In this document: piece by piece, positions 16,244 to 23,644 of the stretch
Position numbering within the stretch: the stretch's first letter is position 1
Layout of the letters: each line of letters opens with the position of its first letter
Source: VMCP01 sp964492925
GTDB taxonomy: Bacteria; Bacteroidota; Bacteroidia; NS11-12g; UBA955
Length of the DNA: 31,899 bases
Direction of reading: 5' to 3'
NCBI GenBank assembly: GCA_964492925.1
Contig: CAZBMF010000017.1
Coordinates: 1-31,899 of the forward strand
The notes under the pieces: generated by a model
What the model saw: only the letters and a program-made list of their open reading frames with translations
Databases searched by the model: none
Told to the model about the DNA's origin: nothing
Position numbers and translations under genes: made by a program

Positions 16244-16979
16244 AGTAAATATAAATTGTGGGTCTATAACCCAATTGATTGTAGTGATAGGCCAATTTGC
16301 CTGAGAGAACCAGATTTTTTGTTTTATAATATATCGACAATCCCGCAACATACGGGCCATTGCCAATGATTGTATTGATGTAAATTTTCTCGTGTAGCGG
16401 AAATCCCGCACTGGCTTCAAATGTGGGTTGTAAGTTTTCAAATTTTACACTCCCAGAATAAAGTGTTCGCTGATTTTGGTAATTATAACTCAAAGATTGA
16501 ATTTGAGTTGCGCCAATTTTCTGATAGAAAACTGAAAATTGACCGTTTTTAACAACTTTAAAACTTCCGAATATTTGATAACCTAAATTGAATTGTGATT
16601 CGTTGGTGAATTTCGTATGACTTGTAATACCTCCAATTCCGAGGGTTATTTCTTCTGATATTTTTTTCGAATATCCAATGTTGCCATGGTTGTAAGACAA
16701 ATCAGGACTTCCATCTTTCAACATCATGGCAGTAAACCGATTGAGTTTGGTTTGCTGGGCAAAATAAATGGAAGTTTGAGATAAATCAGTTCCCAGAAAA
16801 TAAGCTTGATGGGAAATCCCTATAAGGCTAGATTCCGTTTGATTGAATTGTACGGGGGAAGTATTGACCCATTCTTGGGTAAAAGCAGTTGGAACATTTG
16901 AGATTGACATTGGAGAATTCGCGATTTGTGCAAAAGAAAAACGACAAATTGCAAATCCGATCAATGTCAAGTACCTCAT
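16170..16979 (-). CDS. PorV/FadL-like outer-membrane beta-barrel protein
   Basis: 269 residues with a signal peptide (MRYLTLIGFAICRFSFAQ). The mature part starts with a segment resembling small Bacteroidota PorV/PorP-type barrels (NVPTAFTQEWVNTSPVQFNQ) and continues as amphipathic strands. The last strand ends near PTIYIYYVL and is followed by a hydrophilic, basic tail (QEQKSDDGGGLDVVRKRKRT plus one residue) encoded almost wholly inside the overlap with the next gene. Its ATG overlaps the MerR stop (ATGA). It probably functions with the HhH-barrel protein encoded immediately downstream; no substrate can be proposed. Confidence 0.7.
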   Translation of the reverse strand: MRYLTLIGFAICRFSFAQIANSPMSISNVPTAFTQEWVNTSPVQFNQTESSLIGISHQAYFLGTDLSQTSIYFAQQTKLNRFTAMMLKDGSPDLSYNHGNIGYSKKISEEITLGIGGITSHTKFTNESQFNLGYQIFGSFKVVKNGQFSVFYQKIGATQIQSLSYNYQNQRTLYSGSVKFENLQPTFEASAGFPLHEKIYINTIIGNGPYVAGLSIYYKTKNLVLSGKLAYHYNQLGYRPTIYIYYVLQEQKSDDGGGLDVVRKRKRTD

Positions 16980-17311
16980 TCCAGCTGTTCTTTAAGTTTT
17001 ATAAGTTTGTCTTTGAAGTCTCTCAACTGTTGTATCAAAAATACGCGAGCGTCCGTCTGTACTGCATTTCGGCTCACTTTTTTCGATACATTGGCTAATC
17101 TTACTCCCTTGTTATGAGAAAGATAGTGAATTTCTCTCAAAACTTCAATGTCTTTGGTTGAGTAGATTCGATCGCCCTTTTTGTTTTTCATTGGTTTGAT
17201 TTGGGGGAAGTTTTTCTCCCAAAATCTCAATGTTGAAGCGGGAACGCCAATTATTTCTGCAGCTTCCCCAATTTTAAAGTACTTTTTTGTGGTTGTTTCT
17301 AGTTCGCTCAT
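16976..17311 (-). CDS. MerR-family transcriptional regulator
   Basis: 111 residues. The winged-helix DNA-binding domain is clear: YFKIGEAAEIIGVPASTLRF followed by WEKNFPQIKP, then a wing with GDRIYSTKDIEVLREIHYLS. The short C-terminal part (about 80-111) is a charged helix that would form the dimer coiled coil. No effector domain or cysteine ligand set is present, so it is not a metal- or drug-sensing MerR of the classical type. It starts 5 bp after the M23 peptidase gene ends and overlaps the next gene by 4 nt, so it may regulate its own chain, though the target is unknown. Confidence 0.92.
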   Translation of the reverse strand: MSELETTTKKYFKIGEAAEIIGVPASTLRFWEKNFPQIKPMKNKKGDRIYSTKDIEVLREIHYLSHNKGVRLANVSKKVSRNAVQTDARVFLIQQLRDFKDKLIKLKEQLE

Positions 17312-17316
17312 AGGTT

Positions 17317-18273
17317 TTAGTCAAATCGGTTCGCTTCGCGTTGCGACATTTCTAACATTTTTTGGTATTCAAGGTCTGATAAATCGTTTCTATAAAAGAA
17401 AGCAGGATTCAATGGGTTGTTGTTTTTTCTTACTTCGTAATGTAAATGTGGGCCTGTAGATCTTCCTGTATTGCCTACATATCCAATCAATTGTCCACGA
17501 CTTACCTTGGTGCCAGGTTTAACAGCAAAACGACTTAAATGTCCGTACAATGTGGTATATCCGAACCCATGGTTTACAACTATATGATTGCCATATCCCC
17601 AACCGTCATTTTTGACTTCAGTAACCACACCATTTCCGGTAGCATAAACCTCAGTTCCTACATCAGCGGTAAAATCCATCCCTGCATGAAACGAAAATGT
17701 ATGGTAAAAAGGATCCATTCTATATCCGAATCCGCTGGCCATTCTTCGAAGTTCTTTGTTCGCAACAGGCATGATTGCGGGAATTGAATTGACCATTTCT
17801 TCTCTTTTTGAAATCAGTTTTTCAAGATTTTTGTATGAAACTTCTTGTTGCTTCGCCATTTGATCCATTTCATCCATTTTCTCACGCAATCTTTTTACAA
17901 ATTTGCCATGCGATAGCTTGAGCAATTCAGAATAGTCTGATCCCCTGTAATTAATAGGTTTTGGCGGTGCAACCCCGTACATTGCACGGTAAATTTCAAT
18001 GTCTCGATTTCTGAGTTCATTCAATTGATTCTCTAATTCAATGGTTTGTCGTTCCATTTGTGTTAACTGCTTTTGAATCAATGAGTTTTCTTTTTGGATG
18101 GACAATTCCATCGGGGTTTTCATGAATCGGCTAAAAAGCAATGACAATGAAATAACAGAAACGATTATGAGGGATGATAAACCGAAGATTCTCCAACGCA
18201 TGTAACCACGGTGATCCGAAACTTTTTCAAAGCTTAAACTTTTGGGATTGAAAAAATATTTGGTACGTGGCAT
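17317..18273 (-). CDS. Membrane-anchored M23 (LytM-type) peptidoglycan endopeptidase
   Basis: 318 residues from the ATG at 18273 (MPRTKYFFNPKSLSFEKV), preferred to one five codons earlier because it matches the usual start of this family. One transmembrane segment (about 31-48, IFGLSSLIIVSVISLSLLF) is followed by coiled-coil regions (about 60-92 and 130-165). The M23 domain is complete: FHAGMDFTADVGTEVYATG with the zinc His and Asp, TTLYGHLS, and GPHLHYEVRK with the H-x-H pair. With all ligands present it should be an active cell-wall hydrolase facing the periplasm. It is the first gene of the minus-strand chain; the MerR gene follows after 5 bp. Confidence 0.93.
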   Translation of the reverse strand: MPRTKYFFNPKSLSFEKVSDHRGYMRWRIFGLSSLIIVSVISLSLLFSRFMKTPMELSIQKENSLIQKQLTQMERQTIELENQLNELRNRDIEIYRAMYGVAPPKPINYRGSDYSELLKLSHGKFVKRLREKMDEMDQMAKQQEVSYKNLEKLISKREEMVNSIPAIMPVANKELRRMASGFGYRMDPFYHTFSFHAGMDFTADVGTEVYATGNGVVTEVKNDGWGYGNHIVVNHGFGYTTLYGHLSRFAVKPGTKVSRGQLIGYVGNTGRSTGPHLHYEVRKNNNPLNPAFFYRNDLSDLEYQKMLEMSQREANRFD

Positions 18274-18325
18274 ACGGAATTCATACAATTATACGGAAAT
18301 CGACCCGAAAAAGGGCAATTTTGGC

Positions 18326-18847
18326 TTATTTTTCGGAATAATATTCGATGTAAACTTTAGCCCGTTGGACGTATTCTTCAACATTTTCATTGATTTTAGT
18401 GGCTATCTCAGGTCCCAAAGTCTTGACGATTTTTGCAGGCACGCCCAATACCATTGAATAGGGAGGAATAACCATTCCCTGAGGAACCAAAGCATTTGCT
18501 CCAACAATTGAAAATTCACCAATTTCTGCATCGTTCAGAATAGTGGCGTGCATTCCAACCAAAACATGGTGGCTCAACTTTGCCCCATGAACAATGGCCG
18601 AATGTCCCACCACACAATCATGATCAATGATACATGGAGAACCTGGATCTGCATGAAGTACCGCATTGTCTTGGATGTTGGTTCTATCTCCAACTGAAAT
18701 TTTGTCGGTATCACCCCTCAATACCGCCCCAAACCAAACACTGCTGTTTTTTCCAAGAGAAACATTTCCAATTACAGTGGCATTGGGTGCAATAAAGGTG
18801 CTTTCACTTTTTTGAATGGGCAATTTGAGTTGGTCGATCGGTTTCAT
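18326..18847 (-). CDS. Gamma-carbonic-anhydrase-family left-handed beta-helix protein
   Basis: 173 residues from the ATG at 18847; the longer open frame would begin inside a repeated sequence and lacks family resemblance. Hexapeptide repeats span about residues 20-145: FIAPNATVIGNVSLGKNSSV, LRGDTDKISVGDRTNIQDNA, and VGANALVPQGMVI. Three histidines at the positions expected for the metal site are visible in AVLHADP, VVGHSAIVHG and VGMHATIL. It resembles the YrdA/PaaY group; carbonic anhydrase activity is known for some members only. A 52-bp gap separates it from the M23 gene on the same strand. Divergent from DUF3024, with a 107-bp shared upstream region. Confidence 0.92.
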   Translation of the reverse strand: MKPIDQLKLPIQKSESTFIAPNATVIGNVSLGKNSSVWFGAVLRGDTDKISVGDRTNIQDNAVLHADPGSPCIIDHDCVVGHSAIVHGAKLSHHVLVGMHATILNDAEIGEFSIVGANALVPQGMVIPPYSMVLGVPAKIVKTLGPEIATKINENVEEYVQRAKVYIEYYSEK

Positions 18848-18880
18848 GTAAATGCGTTTAATAAAGTGTAAAGTTTCAAA

Positions 18881-18902
18881 AATGTCCCCCGAAATAACAA
18901 AA
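18881..18902 (+). repeat. 22-nt direct repeat, copy 1 (upstream of DUF3024 gene)
   Basis: Begins AATGTCCCCCGAAATAACAA and continues AA. It matches copy 2 at 19311-19332 with a single difference (G to A at position 4). It ends 52 bp before the DUF3024 start codon, exactly the distance of copy 2 from the hutI start. The direct orientation relative to both genes suits an operator or upstream promoter element; alternatively it marks the edge of a duplicated or inserted 430-bp unit. Confidence 0.8.
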
Positions 18903-18929
18903 AACAAGTTGAGTTATTTTATTTTTTCC

Positions 18930-18937
18930 TTAATTTG
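18930..18937 (+). promoter_or_regulatory. Candidate -7 element for the DUF3024 gene
   Basis: TTAATTTG, one mismatch from the Bacteroidota -7 consensus TAnnTTTG, 17 bp before the ATG. The same octamer occurs before the LysE-type gene. No convincing -33 element was identified. Confidence 0.35.
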
Positions 18938-18954
18938 AGCTTTAATTTTTTTTT

Positions 18955-19302
18955 ATGGCAATTAATGTTTTGCAAACACTAGAGGTGATAGAAGCGATGG
19001 AAAATTTTTTAACGAAAGTTAGACCTCCAGAAAATTTCAGGAATCAATTGGATGTTGGTTATAAAATCGAAGACCAAAGTATTGTAATTTTTGAAATTAG
19101 GCCGAATTATGCAATAAAAGGCCAATTTATTGAAATGCCTATTGCTAAAACAACATTTGTAAAGGCTAAAAATCATTGGAAAGTTTTCTGGCACAGATCC
19201 AATTTAACCTGGGAAGCATATATGACAATGCCGTTTGTACTTACACTTGAACATTTTACTGTGTTGGTAAAAGAAGATAAGCACCATTGTTTTTTTGGAT
19301 AA
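18955..19302 (+). CDS. DUF3024 family protein
   Basis: A 115-residue cytoplasmic-looking protein without signal peptide or membrane helix. I recognise the DUF3024 pattern: a helical start, then RPPENFRNQLDVGYKIEDQS, a strand with IFEIRPNY, PIAKTTFVKAKNHWKVFWHR, LTWEAYMTMP, and the C-terminal CFFG. The family has no known function. The gene stands alone: divergent from the carbonic-anhydrase-type gene and separated from hutI by 82 bp. It is bracketed by two copies of a 22-nt repeat, which may mean co-regulation with hutI or acquisition as a small unit. The length equals that expected for the family, so it appears intact. Confidence 0.85.
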   Translation: MAINVLQTLEVIEAMENFLTKVRPPENFRNQLDVGYKIEDQSIVIFEIRPNYAIKGQFIEMPIAKTTFVKAKNHWKVFWHRSNLTWEAYMTMPFVLTLEHFTVLVKEDKHHCFFG

Positions 19303-19310
19303 TTTGGTTC

Positions 19311-19332
19311 AATATCCCCCGAAATAACAAAA
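19311..19332 (+). repeat. 22-nt direct repeat, copy 2 (upstream of hutI)
   Basis: Begins AATATCCCCCGAAATAACAA and continues AA; one mismatch to copy 1. The preceding TTCA is also shared if a 2-nt gap is allowed. It ends 52 bp before the hutI ATG. Confidence 0.8.
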
Positions 19333-19384
19333 TATCTTTTAAAAATTATGCTGCATTGAATTTCATGTTGTTTTTTTGTGAGGG

Positions 19385-20650
19385 ATGAAGAAGCTGTTTT
19401 ACAATATTTCAAAAATTCATGGGACCAATGAGCGTGGAACATTCAAAAAAGGACGTGAAATGCAAAAACTTTCTACCATTGAAAATGGTTGGATTTTGGT
19501 TGAAAATGGCACTGTGAAACAGCTCGGTGCAAATATTGCACAGCAAGAGTTAGCGCAGATGATTTCTGAATCCAACGAATCTGTTGATTTGAGGGGAATG
19601 GAAGTACTTCCTGGATTTGTTGATAGCCACACCCACATTGTGTTTGCGGCGCCAAGGCATGAAGAATTTGCCTTGAGAATAAAAGGGGCAACGTATGAAG
19701 AAATTGCAGAAAATGGTGGTGGAATTTTGAATTCTGCCAGAAAATTGCAATCGATGTCGGAAGATGATCTCTACGAGCAAGCTGCTCAACGTGTTGCCTT
19801 GATGATGAAACACGGTACTACGACCATCGAAATAAAAAGTGGGTATGGACTTACGGTAGAGTCAGAATTGAAGATGTTGAGGGTGATAAAACGTTTGAAA
19901 AAGAATTTCCCTTGCACCATTAAAGCCACTTTTTTAGGAGCTCATGCTTTTCCAGCTGAATTTAAAACCAACCAACAAGGTTATATTGATTTGATTATCA
20001 ATGAAATGCTTCCGGTTGTAATTGAGGAAGGATTGGCTGACCACATTGATGTTTTTTGCGATAAGGGATTTTTTAATGTGGAACAAACCCACAATATTTT
20101 AAAATTGGCTGCGGAAAAAGGATTGCCAGCAAAAATTCACGCCAATGAATTGGGATTAACGGGCGGGGTTCAGGCGGCAGTTGCCAACAAAGCTTGGAGT
20201 GCCGATCACTTAGAGCATTGTGAAGGCGATGAAATACAAGCATTAATCAGCGGCTTTGAACAAGAATATGGAGGAACCATGCCGGTTGCATTGCCCGGTA
20301 CATCTTATTTTTTGGGGATCCCCTATGCGCCTGTAAAGAATTTCATGGCACATGGACTTCCTGTTGCGTTGGCAACGGATTTTAACCCTGGTTCTAGTCC
20401 AATTTGCTCATTGCAAACCATTTGGGCCTTCGCTTGTACGCAAATGAAAATGATGCCCGAAGAGGCTTTTCATGCGGTAACATGTAATGCAGCAAGATCT
20501 ATGCGATTAGAACATGAAGTGGGGAGTTTGGCGGTAGGAATGAAGGCGGATTTCATTGCCACTAAAACCAGAGATGCGGTGAAGGCAGTTCCCTATTTCT
20601 TGGGACAAAATCATGCTGACATGGTGTTTGTTGGCGGTGAGCAAATCTGA
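19385..20650 (+). CDS. hutI: Imidazolonepropionase HutI
   Basis: A 421-residue metal-dependent amidohydrolase that opens 4-imidazolone-5-propionate to N-formimino-glutamate, the third step of histidine breakdown. Motifs: GFVDSHTHIVFAAPRHEEF with the H-x-H metal pair, GGGILNSARKLQ, the third metal His in KIHANELGLTGG, ADHLEHC, and the metal Asp in ATDFNPGSSP. The start MKKLFYNISKIHG fits other Bacteroidota HutI proteins. No hutH, hutU or hutG is in the window, so the rest of the pathway is elsewhere. It is preceded by copy 2 of the 22-nt repeat, and a weak hairpin follows. Confidence 0.96.
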   Translation: MKKLFYNISKIHGTNERGTFKKGREMQKLSTIENGWILVENGTVKQLGANIAQQELAQMISESNESVDLRGMEVLPGFVDSHTHIVFAAPRHEEFALRIKGATYEEIAENGGGILNSARKLQSMSEDDLYEQAAQRVALMMKHGTTTIEIKSGYGLTVESELKMLRVIKRLKKNFPCTIKATFLGAHAFPAEFKTNQQGYIDLIINEMLPVVIEEGLADHIDVFCDKGFFNVEQTHNILKLAAEKGLPAKIHANELGLTGGVQAAVANKAWSADHLEHCEGDEIQALISGFEQEYGGTMPVALPGTSYFLGIPYAPVKNFMAHGLPVALATDFNPGSSPICSLQTIWAFACTQMKMMPEEAFHAVTCNAARSMRLEHEVGSLAVGMKADFIATKTRDAVKAVPYFLGQNHADMVFVGGEQI

Positions 20651-20681
20651 TGAAGTAATAGAAATTCTGGTGATGTTCTTT

Positions 20682-20702
20682 TGAAAACCGTATAGGTTTT
20701 TA
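20682..20702 (+). terminator. Weak hairpin after hutI
   Basis: TGAAAACC (20682-20689) can pair with GGTTTTTA (20695-20702), with one G-U pair, around a 5-nt loop. The U-tract is short and lies within the stem, so termination would be weak. Confidence 0.3.
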
Positions 20703-20760
20703 GGATATTTGTTGTAACAATATTCGTGTTTTTTGCAAAAAGTTTTTCAATAAAAATTCG

Positions 20761-20768
20761 TAAATTTG
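20761..20768 (+). promoter_or_regulatory. Consensus -7 element just upstream of the bacilliredoxin gene
   Basis: TAAATTTG matches the Bacteroidota -7 consensus TAnnTTTG exactly and ends 3 bp before the ATG at 20772. A TTTG at 20732-20735 is a possible -33 element, but the spacing is a little long. Transcription would start at or near the start codon. Confidence 0.5.
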
Positions 20769-20771
20769 CGT

Positions 20772-21188
20772 ATGCCATATCCAGAAATGTTAGTAGCACC
20801 AATGCGTGCAGAGTTGACAAATAGCGGTTTTACTGAATTGAAAACTGCAGAAGAGGTTGAAAATGCGATGAATAATAACAACGACACTACTTTGGTTGTT
20901 GTGAATTCAGTTTGCGGATGTGCAGCTGGTAGTGCACGTCCGGGAATTTTGAAAAGTTTAAGTGGTGATAAAAAGCCTGCCAAATTATTGACAGTTTTTG
21001 CTGGTCAAGATTTGGATGCTGTTTCAAAGGCAAGAGAATTTATGGCCCCTTATCCGCCATCTTCTCCGGCAATTGCGTTGTTCAAAAATGGGGAAATCGT
21101 TCACATGGTTGAACGTCACATGATTGAAGGTCGAACTGCCGACATGATTGCCGACAACCTTTTGGGCGCGTACCAACAACATTGTTAA
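20772..21188 (+). CDS. BrxA/BrxB-family bacilliredoxin (YphP/YqiW)
   Basis: 138 residues with a thioredoxin-like fold. The family signature is VVVNSVCGCAAGSARPGI, whose CGC active site reverses S-bacillithiolation (or other mixed disulfides) in the characterised Bacillus proteins. Other conserved parts are MLVAPMRAELTNSGF at the N-terminus and YPPSSPAIALFKNGEIVHMV near the C-terminus. The ATG at 20772 is preferred over a TTG two codons earlier because it fits the family's N-terminus. A perfect -7 box ends 3 bp upstream. The phosphatase gene follows after 12 bp, probably in one transcript. Confidence 0.93.
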   Translation: MPYPEMLVAPMRAELTNSGFTELKTAEEVENAMNNNNDTTLVVVNSVCGCAAGSARPGILKSLSGDKKPAKLLTVFAGQDLDAVSKAREFMAPYPPSSPAIALFKNGEIVHMVERHMIEGRTADMIADNLLGAYQQHC

Positions 21189-21200
21189 CCCCACAGACGA

Positions 21201-21998
21201 ATGTCTGAGTTATCCATTGATTTTCTTGCAAAAGTTGAAACCATTGTTCAAAAAGTGGGCGAGTTTCAACTTTTGCATTGGAATCAAGTAAAATCGGATG
21301 CAATTGTTGACAAAGGACTTAATCAGTTGGTGAGTTTTGTGGATCAACAAAGTGAGCAAATGCTGGTTGATCAATTGCAATCCATTTTGCCTGAATCTAC
21401 CTTTATTGGGGAAGAAAAAGCACCAAACAACAGGGAATTAACAGAATATACGTGGATCATTGATCCTCTCGATGGCACAACCAATTTTTTGCATGGATTG
21501 CCAGTTTTTAGTATCAGCATTGCCTTAATGAATCATGAAAAGCCCGTTTTGGGTGTGGTTTATTGTCCAGCCTTGAACGAATCTTTCACAGCTTTAAAAG
21601 GTCAAGGTGCATTTTTAAACGGAGAGAGAATTCAGGTTGCTAGCAATGCATCCCTCAAAGACACCCTCATAGCAACAGGATTTCCATACTATCAGTTCGA
21701 TAAAGTTCCTCAATATCTTGAAGTTTTAAGCGGTTTTATGAAATCTACTCACGGTCTTCGCCGGATGGGTTCAGCCGCAATTGACTTGGCTTACACCGCT
21801 TGTGGCAGGTTTGATGGATTCTTTGAAATGAATTTGAGTCCTTGGGATATCGCCGCTGGCATTGTTTTGGTGGAAGAAGCGGGTGGTAGGGTTTCTGATT
21901 TTTCAGGAAATGGGGACATTATTTTCAAAAATGAAATTGTGGCAAGTAGTGCTGCTATCTATCAAGATTTTGTCAAGGAATTGAGGATTTTAATTTGA
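21201..21998 (+). CDS. Inositol-monophosphatase-family phosphatase
   Basis: 265 residues. The three metal-binding motifs of the lithium-sensitive phosphatase family are present: FIGEEKAPN (Glu), WIIDPLDGTTNFLHGLPVFS (DPLDGTTNF), and SPWDIAAGIVLVEEAGG. It could act on inositol 1-phosphate or on 3'-phosphoadenosine 5'-phosphate; SuhB and CysQ types cannot be separated safely by eye, though WDIAAG and the length fit the SuhB side better. Cytoplasmic. It lies 12 bp after the bacilliredoxin gene; an 83-bp gap follows. Confidence 0.93.
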   Translation: MSELSIDFLAKVETIVQKVGEFQLLHWNQVKSDAIVDKGLNQLVSFVDQQSEQMLVDQLQSILPESTFIGEEKAPNNRELTEYTWIIDPLDGTTNFLHGLPVFSISIALMNHEKPVLGVVYCPALNESFTALKGQGAFLNGERIQVASNASLKDTLIATGFPYYQFDKVPQYLEVLSGFMKSTHGLRRMGSAAIDLAYTACGRFDGFFEMNLSPWDIAAGIVLVEEAGGRVSDFSGNGDIIFKNEIVASSAAIYQDFVKELRILI

Positions 21999-22039
21999 TT
22001 TTTCTTTAAAAACTTTCTAAATCTCGCTGGTTTGTTGAA

Positions 22040-22074
22040 AATCCTTGGACATCTAAGGATTACGACTTAATTTG
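22040..22074 (+). promoter_or_regulatory. Inverted repeat plus -7-like box before the LysE-type gene
   Basis: AATCCTT (22040-22046) and AAGGATT (22055-22061) are perfect 7-bp inverted arms with an 8-bp spacer. TTAATTTG, one mismatch from TAnnTTTG, follows at 22067-22074, and the ATG is 7 bp further on. The position over the expected -33 region suits a repressor or activator site. Confidence 0.4.
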
Positions 22075-22081
22075 CAGATTC

Positions 22082-22741
22082 ATGCCATGGATTTTAGCCA
22101 TATTGAAGGGAATTAGCGGTGGGCTTTTGCTCGGTCTCGTTAGTTTTGGTCCTTCATTTTTTGCACTCATCAAAGTTGGTATTCAAGGAGGGAAAATGGC
22201 CGGAATATTGATGGCTTTGGGTATTTTCTTGAGTGATTTAGTGGTTGCTTTGGCTTGTTTTTACGGCCTATCTGGATACTTCACCATGCCTGCATTTCAA
22301 ATTATTTTTGCGGGTTTTGCGGCATTTGGTATTATTGTAATTGGGGTTAAAGGGATTGTAGTAAAGTACAAGAAATTTTTGCGCAATTTGCAATCACCCA
22401 TTGAGAAAAATACCAATATTATCAAAGGTTTTGTCATGAATTTAATGAACCCTTTCGTGATATTGTTATGGGTAACACTTACTGGTGCAATGAGTGTGGG
22501 TCACGATAATACGTTTGAGGGTAGATACACCATTTTGGTGCAAATTATCACCACTTTGGTCACTGTTTTTTCAACCGATATGGCAAAAGTGTACCTGAGT
22601 GATTATTTGGGTAAAAAATTGAATCATAGAATTTATTTCTTCGTGAATCGTTATTTTGGCATTGTGTTAACAGCAATTGGAGCTTATTATCTGTATAATT
22701 TTATTGGTTTAGTGCTCGGTTCTGTTTTTTTTAGTAATTAA
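22082..22741 (+). CDS. LysE/RhtB-type amino-acid exporter family protein
   Basis: A 219-residue integral membrane protein with about six hydrophobic helices. The N-terminus GISGGLLLGLVSFGPSFFAL is the LysE-family first helix. MNLMNPFVILLWVTL carries the conserved N-P-x-x-x-x-W motif seen in LysE/RhtB exporters. Family members export amino acids or related small molecules; the substrate is not predictable here. Its stop codon is immediately followed by the start of the symporter-family gene, with no intergenic base, so they form a two-gene transport operon. Confidence 0.88.
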   Translation: MPWILAILKGISGGLLLGLVSFGPSFFALIKVGIQGGKMAGILMALGIFLSDLVVALACFYGLSGYFTMPAFQIIFAGFAAFGIIVIGVKGIVVKYKKFLRNLQSPIEKNTNIIKGFVMNLMNPFVILLWVTLTGAMSVGHDNTFEGRYTILVQIITTLVTVFSTDMAKVYLSDYLGKKLNHRIYFFVNRYFGIVLTAIGAYYLYNFIGLVLGSVFFSN

Positions 22742-23644
22742 ATGTCTTTCATTGGTCAACATATCAATCTTATTTTGAACTTTGTGTTGGGTTTGATCAT
22801 GCTTGGATTGGGTTTGAGCTTGAAAAAGGAAGATTTTAAGCAACTTTTTGATCAACCCAAACCTTTGGCCATAGGTTTATTTGCTCAAATGTTGCTTTTG
22901 CCAATTGTGGCATTTGTATTGGTGTATCAATCCAACCTTGCGCCGGAACTAAAAGTTGGCGTCATGATTTTGTCGGTTTGTCCAGGTGGAATCACCTCTA
23001 ATTTAATTAGTTACTTCGTAAAAGGGAATGTTGCATTGGCGGTGTCATTAACCGTTTCAAACGCATTTTTATCGCTATTTTCTATTCCGTTGATGGTGAA
23101 TTTGTTCATTCGATATTTCATTGGTGGAGAAACGAATCAAATTCATTTGCCCTTTTGGAGTACCATGTTTGAAATTTTTGCTATCACCATATTGCCTGCG
23201 GCAATTGGAATGGGTTTGAGATATCAAATTGGAAAGAAAATTCTAAGTTTGCAAAAGGTAATCAACATTGTATTGCCTGTTTTACTGCTGTTGGTGTTTG
23301 CTTTTAAATTTTTAGCTGGCACCCAATCTGGTGGTGCTTCAATGTCGCAAAGTGACATATTCATGCTCACGCCGTCTGTAATTGGGTTGAATGTTTTGAG
23401 CATGTTTCTGGGATATTTGATTGGTACTCCGTTTGGATTGTCGTTCAAAAACCGAATCACCATTGCGGTTGAAGTAGGTTTGCACAATACAGCATTGGCA
23501 TTGTTAATTGCTAGTGAAAAATTGGGTGTTAGTGCAATGGAAAAGCCAGCGTTGGTCTATGCCTTGTATTCGTTTTTTGTAACGTTTTTGGTGGCTTGGA
23601 TATTGGTAAGGTTAAGGCTTTATCGATTGAAAAAACGAAGTTAA
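22742..23644 (+). CDS. Bile acid:sodium symporter (BASS/SBF) family transporter
   Basis: A 300-residue membrane protein with eight or more hydrophobic helices. Features of the SBF family: GLIMLGLGLSLKKEDFKQLF in the first helices, ILSVCPGGITSNLISYFVKG with the C-P-G-G and S-N motif near the sodium site, and VEVGLHNTALALLIAS, the paired crossover-type motif. In bacteria such proteins carry diverse organic anions, not necessarily bile acids. It directly abuts the LysE-type gene. Its last 33 nt overlap the end of nadD on the opposite strand. Confidence 0.92.
   Translation: MSFIGQHINLILNFVLGLIMLGLGLSLKKEDFKQLFDQPKPLAIGLFAQMLLLPIVAFVLVYQSNLAPELKVGVMILSVCPGGITSNLISYFVKGNVALAVSLTVSNAFLSLFSIPLMVNLFIRYFIGGETNQIHLPFWSTMFEIFAITILPAAIGMGLRYQIGKKILSLQKVINIVLPVLLLLVFAFKFLAGTQSGGASMSQSDIFMLTPSVIGLNVLSMFLGYLIGTPFGLSFKNRITIAVEVGLHNTALALLIASEKLGVSAMEKPALVYALYSFFVTFLVAWILVRLRLYRLKKRS

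Noticed and set aside
18305..18336. CCGAAAAA/TTTTTCGG inverted repeat at the end of the carbonic-anhydrase-type gene
   Set aside because: The stem is AT-rich with a 16-nt loop, overlaps the coding end, and has no separate T-tract, so it is too weak to call a terminator.
23612..23644. 33-nt tail-to-tail overlap of the BASS gene and nadD
   Set aside because: Real, but short convergent overlaps are common in compact bacterial genomes, so it was not raised as a finding.
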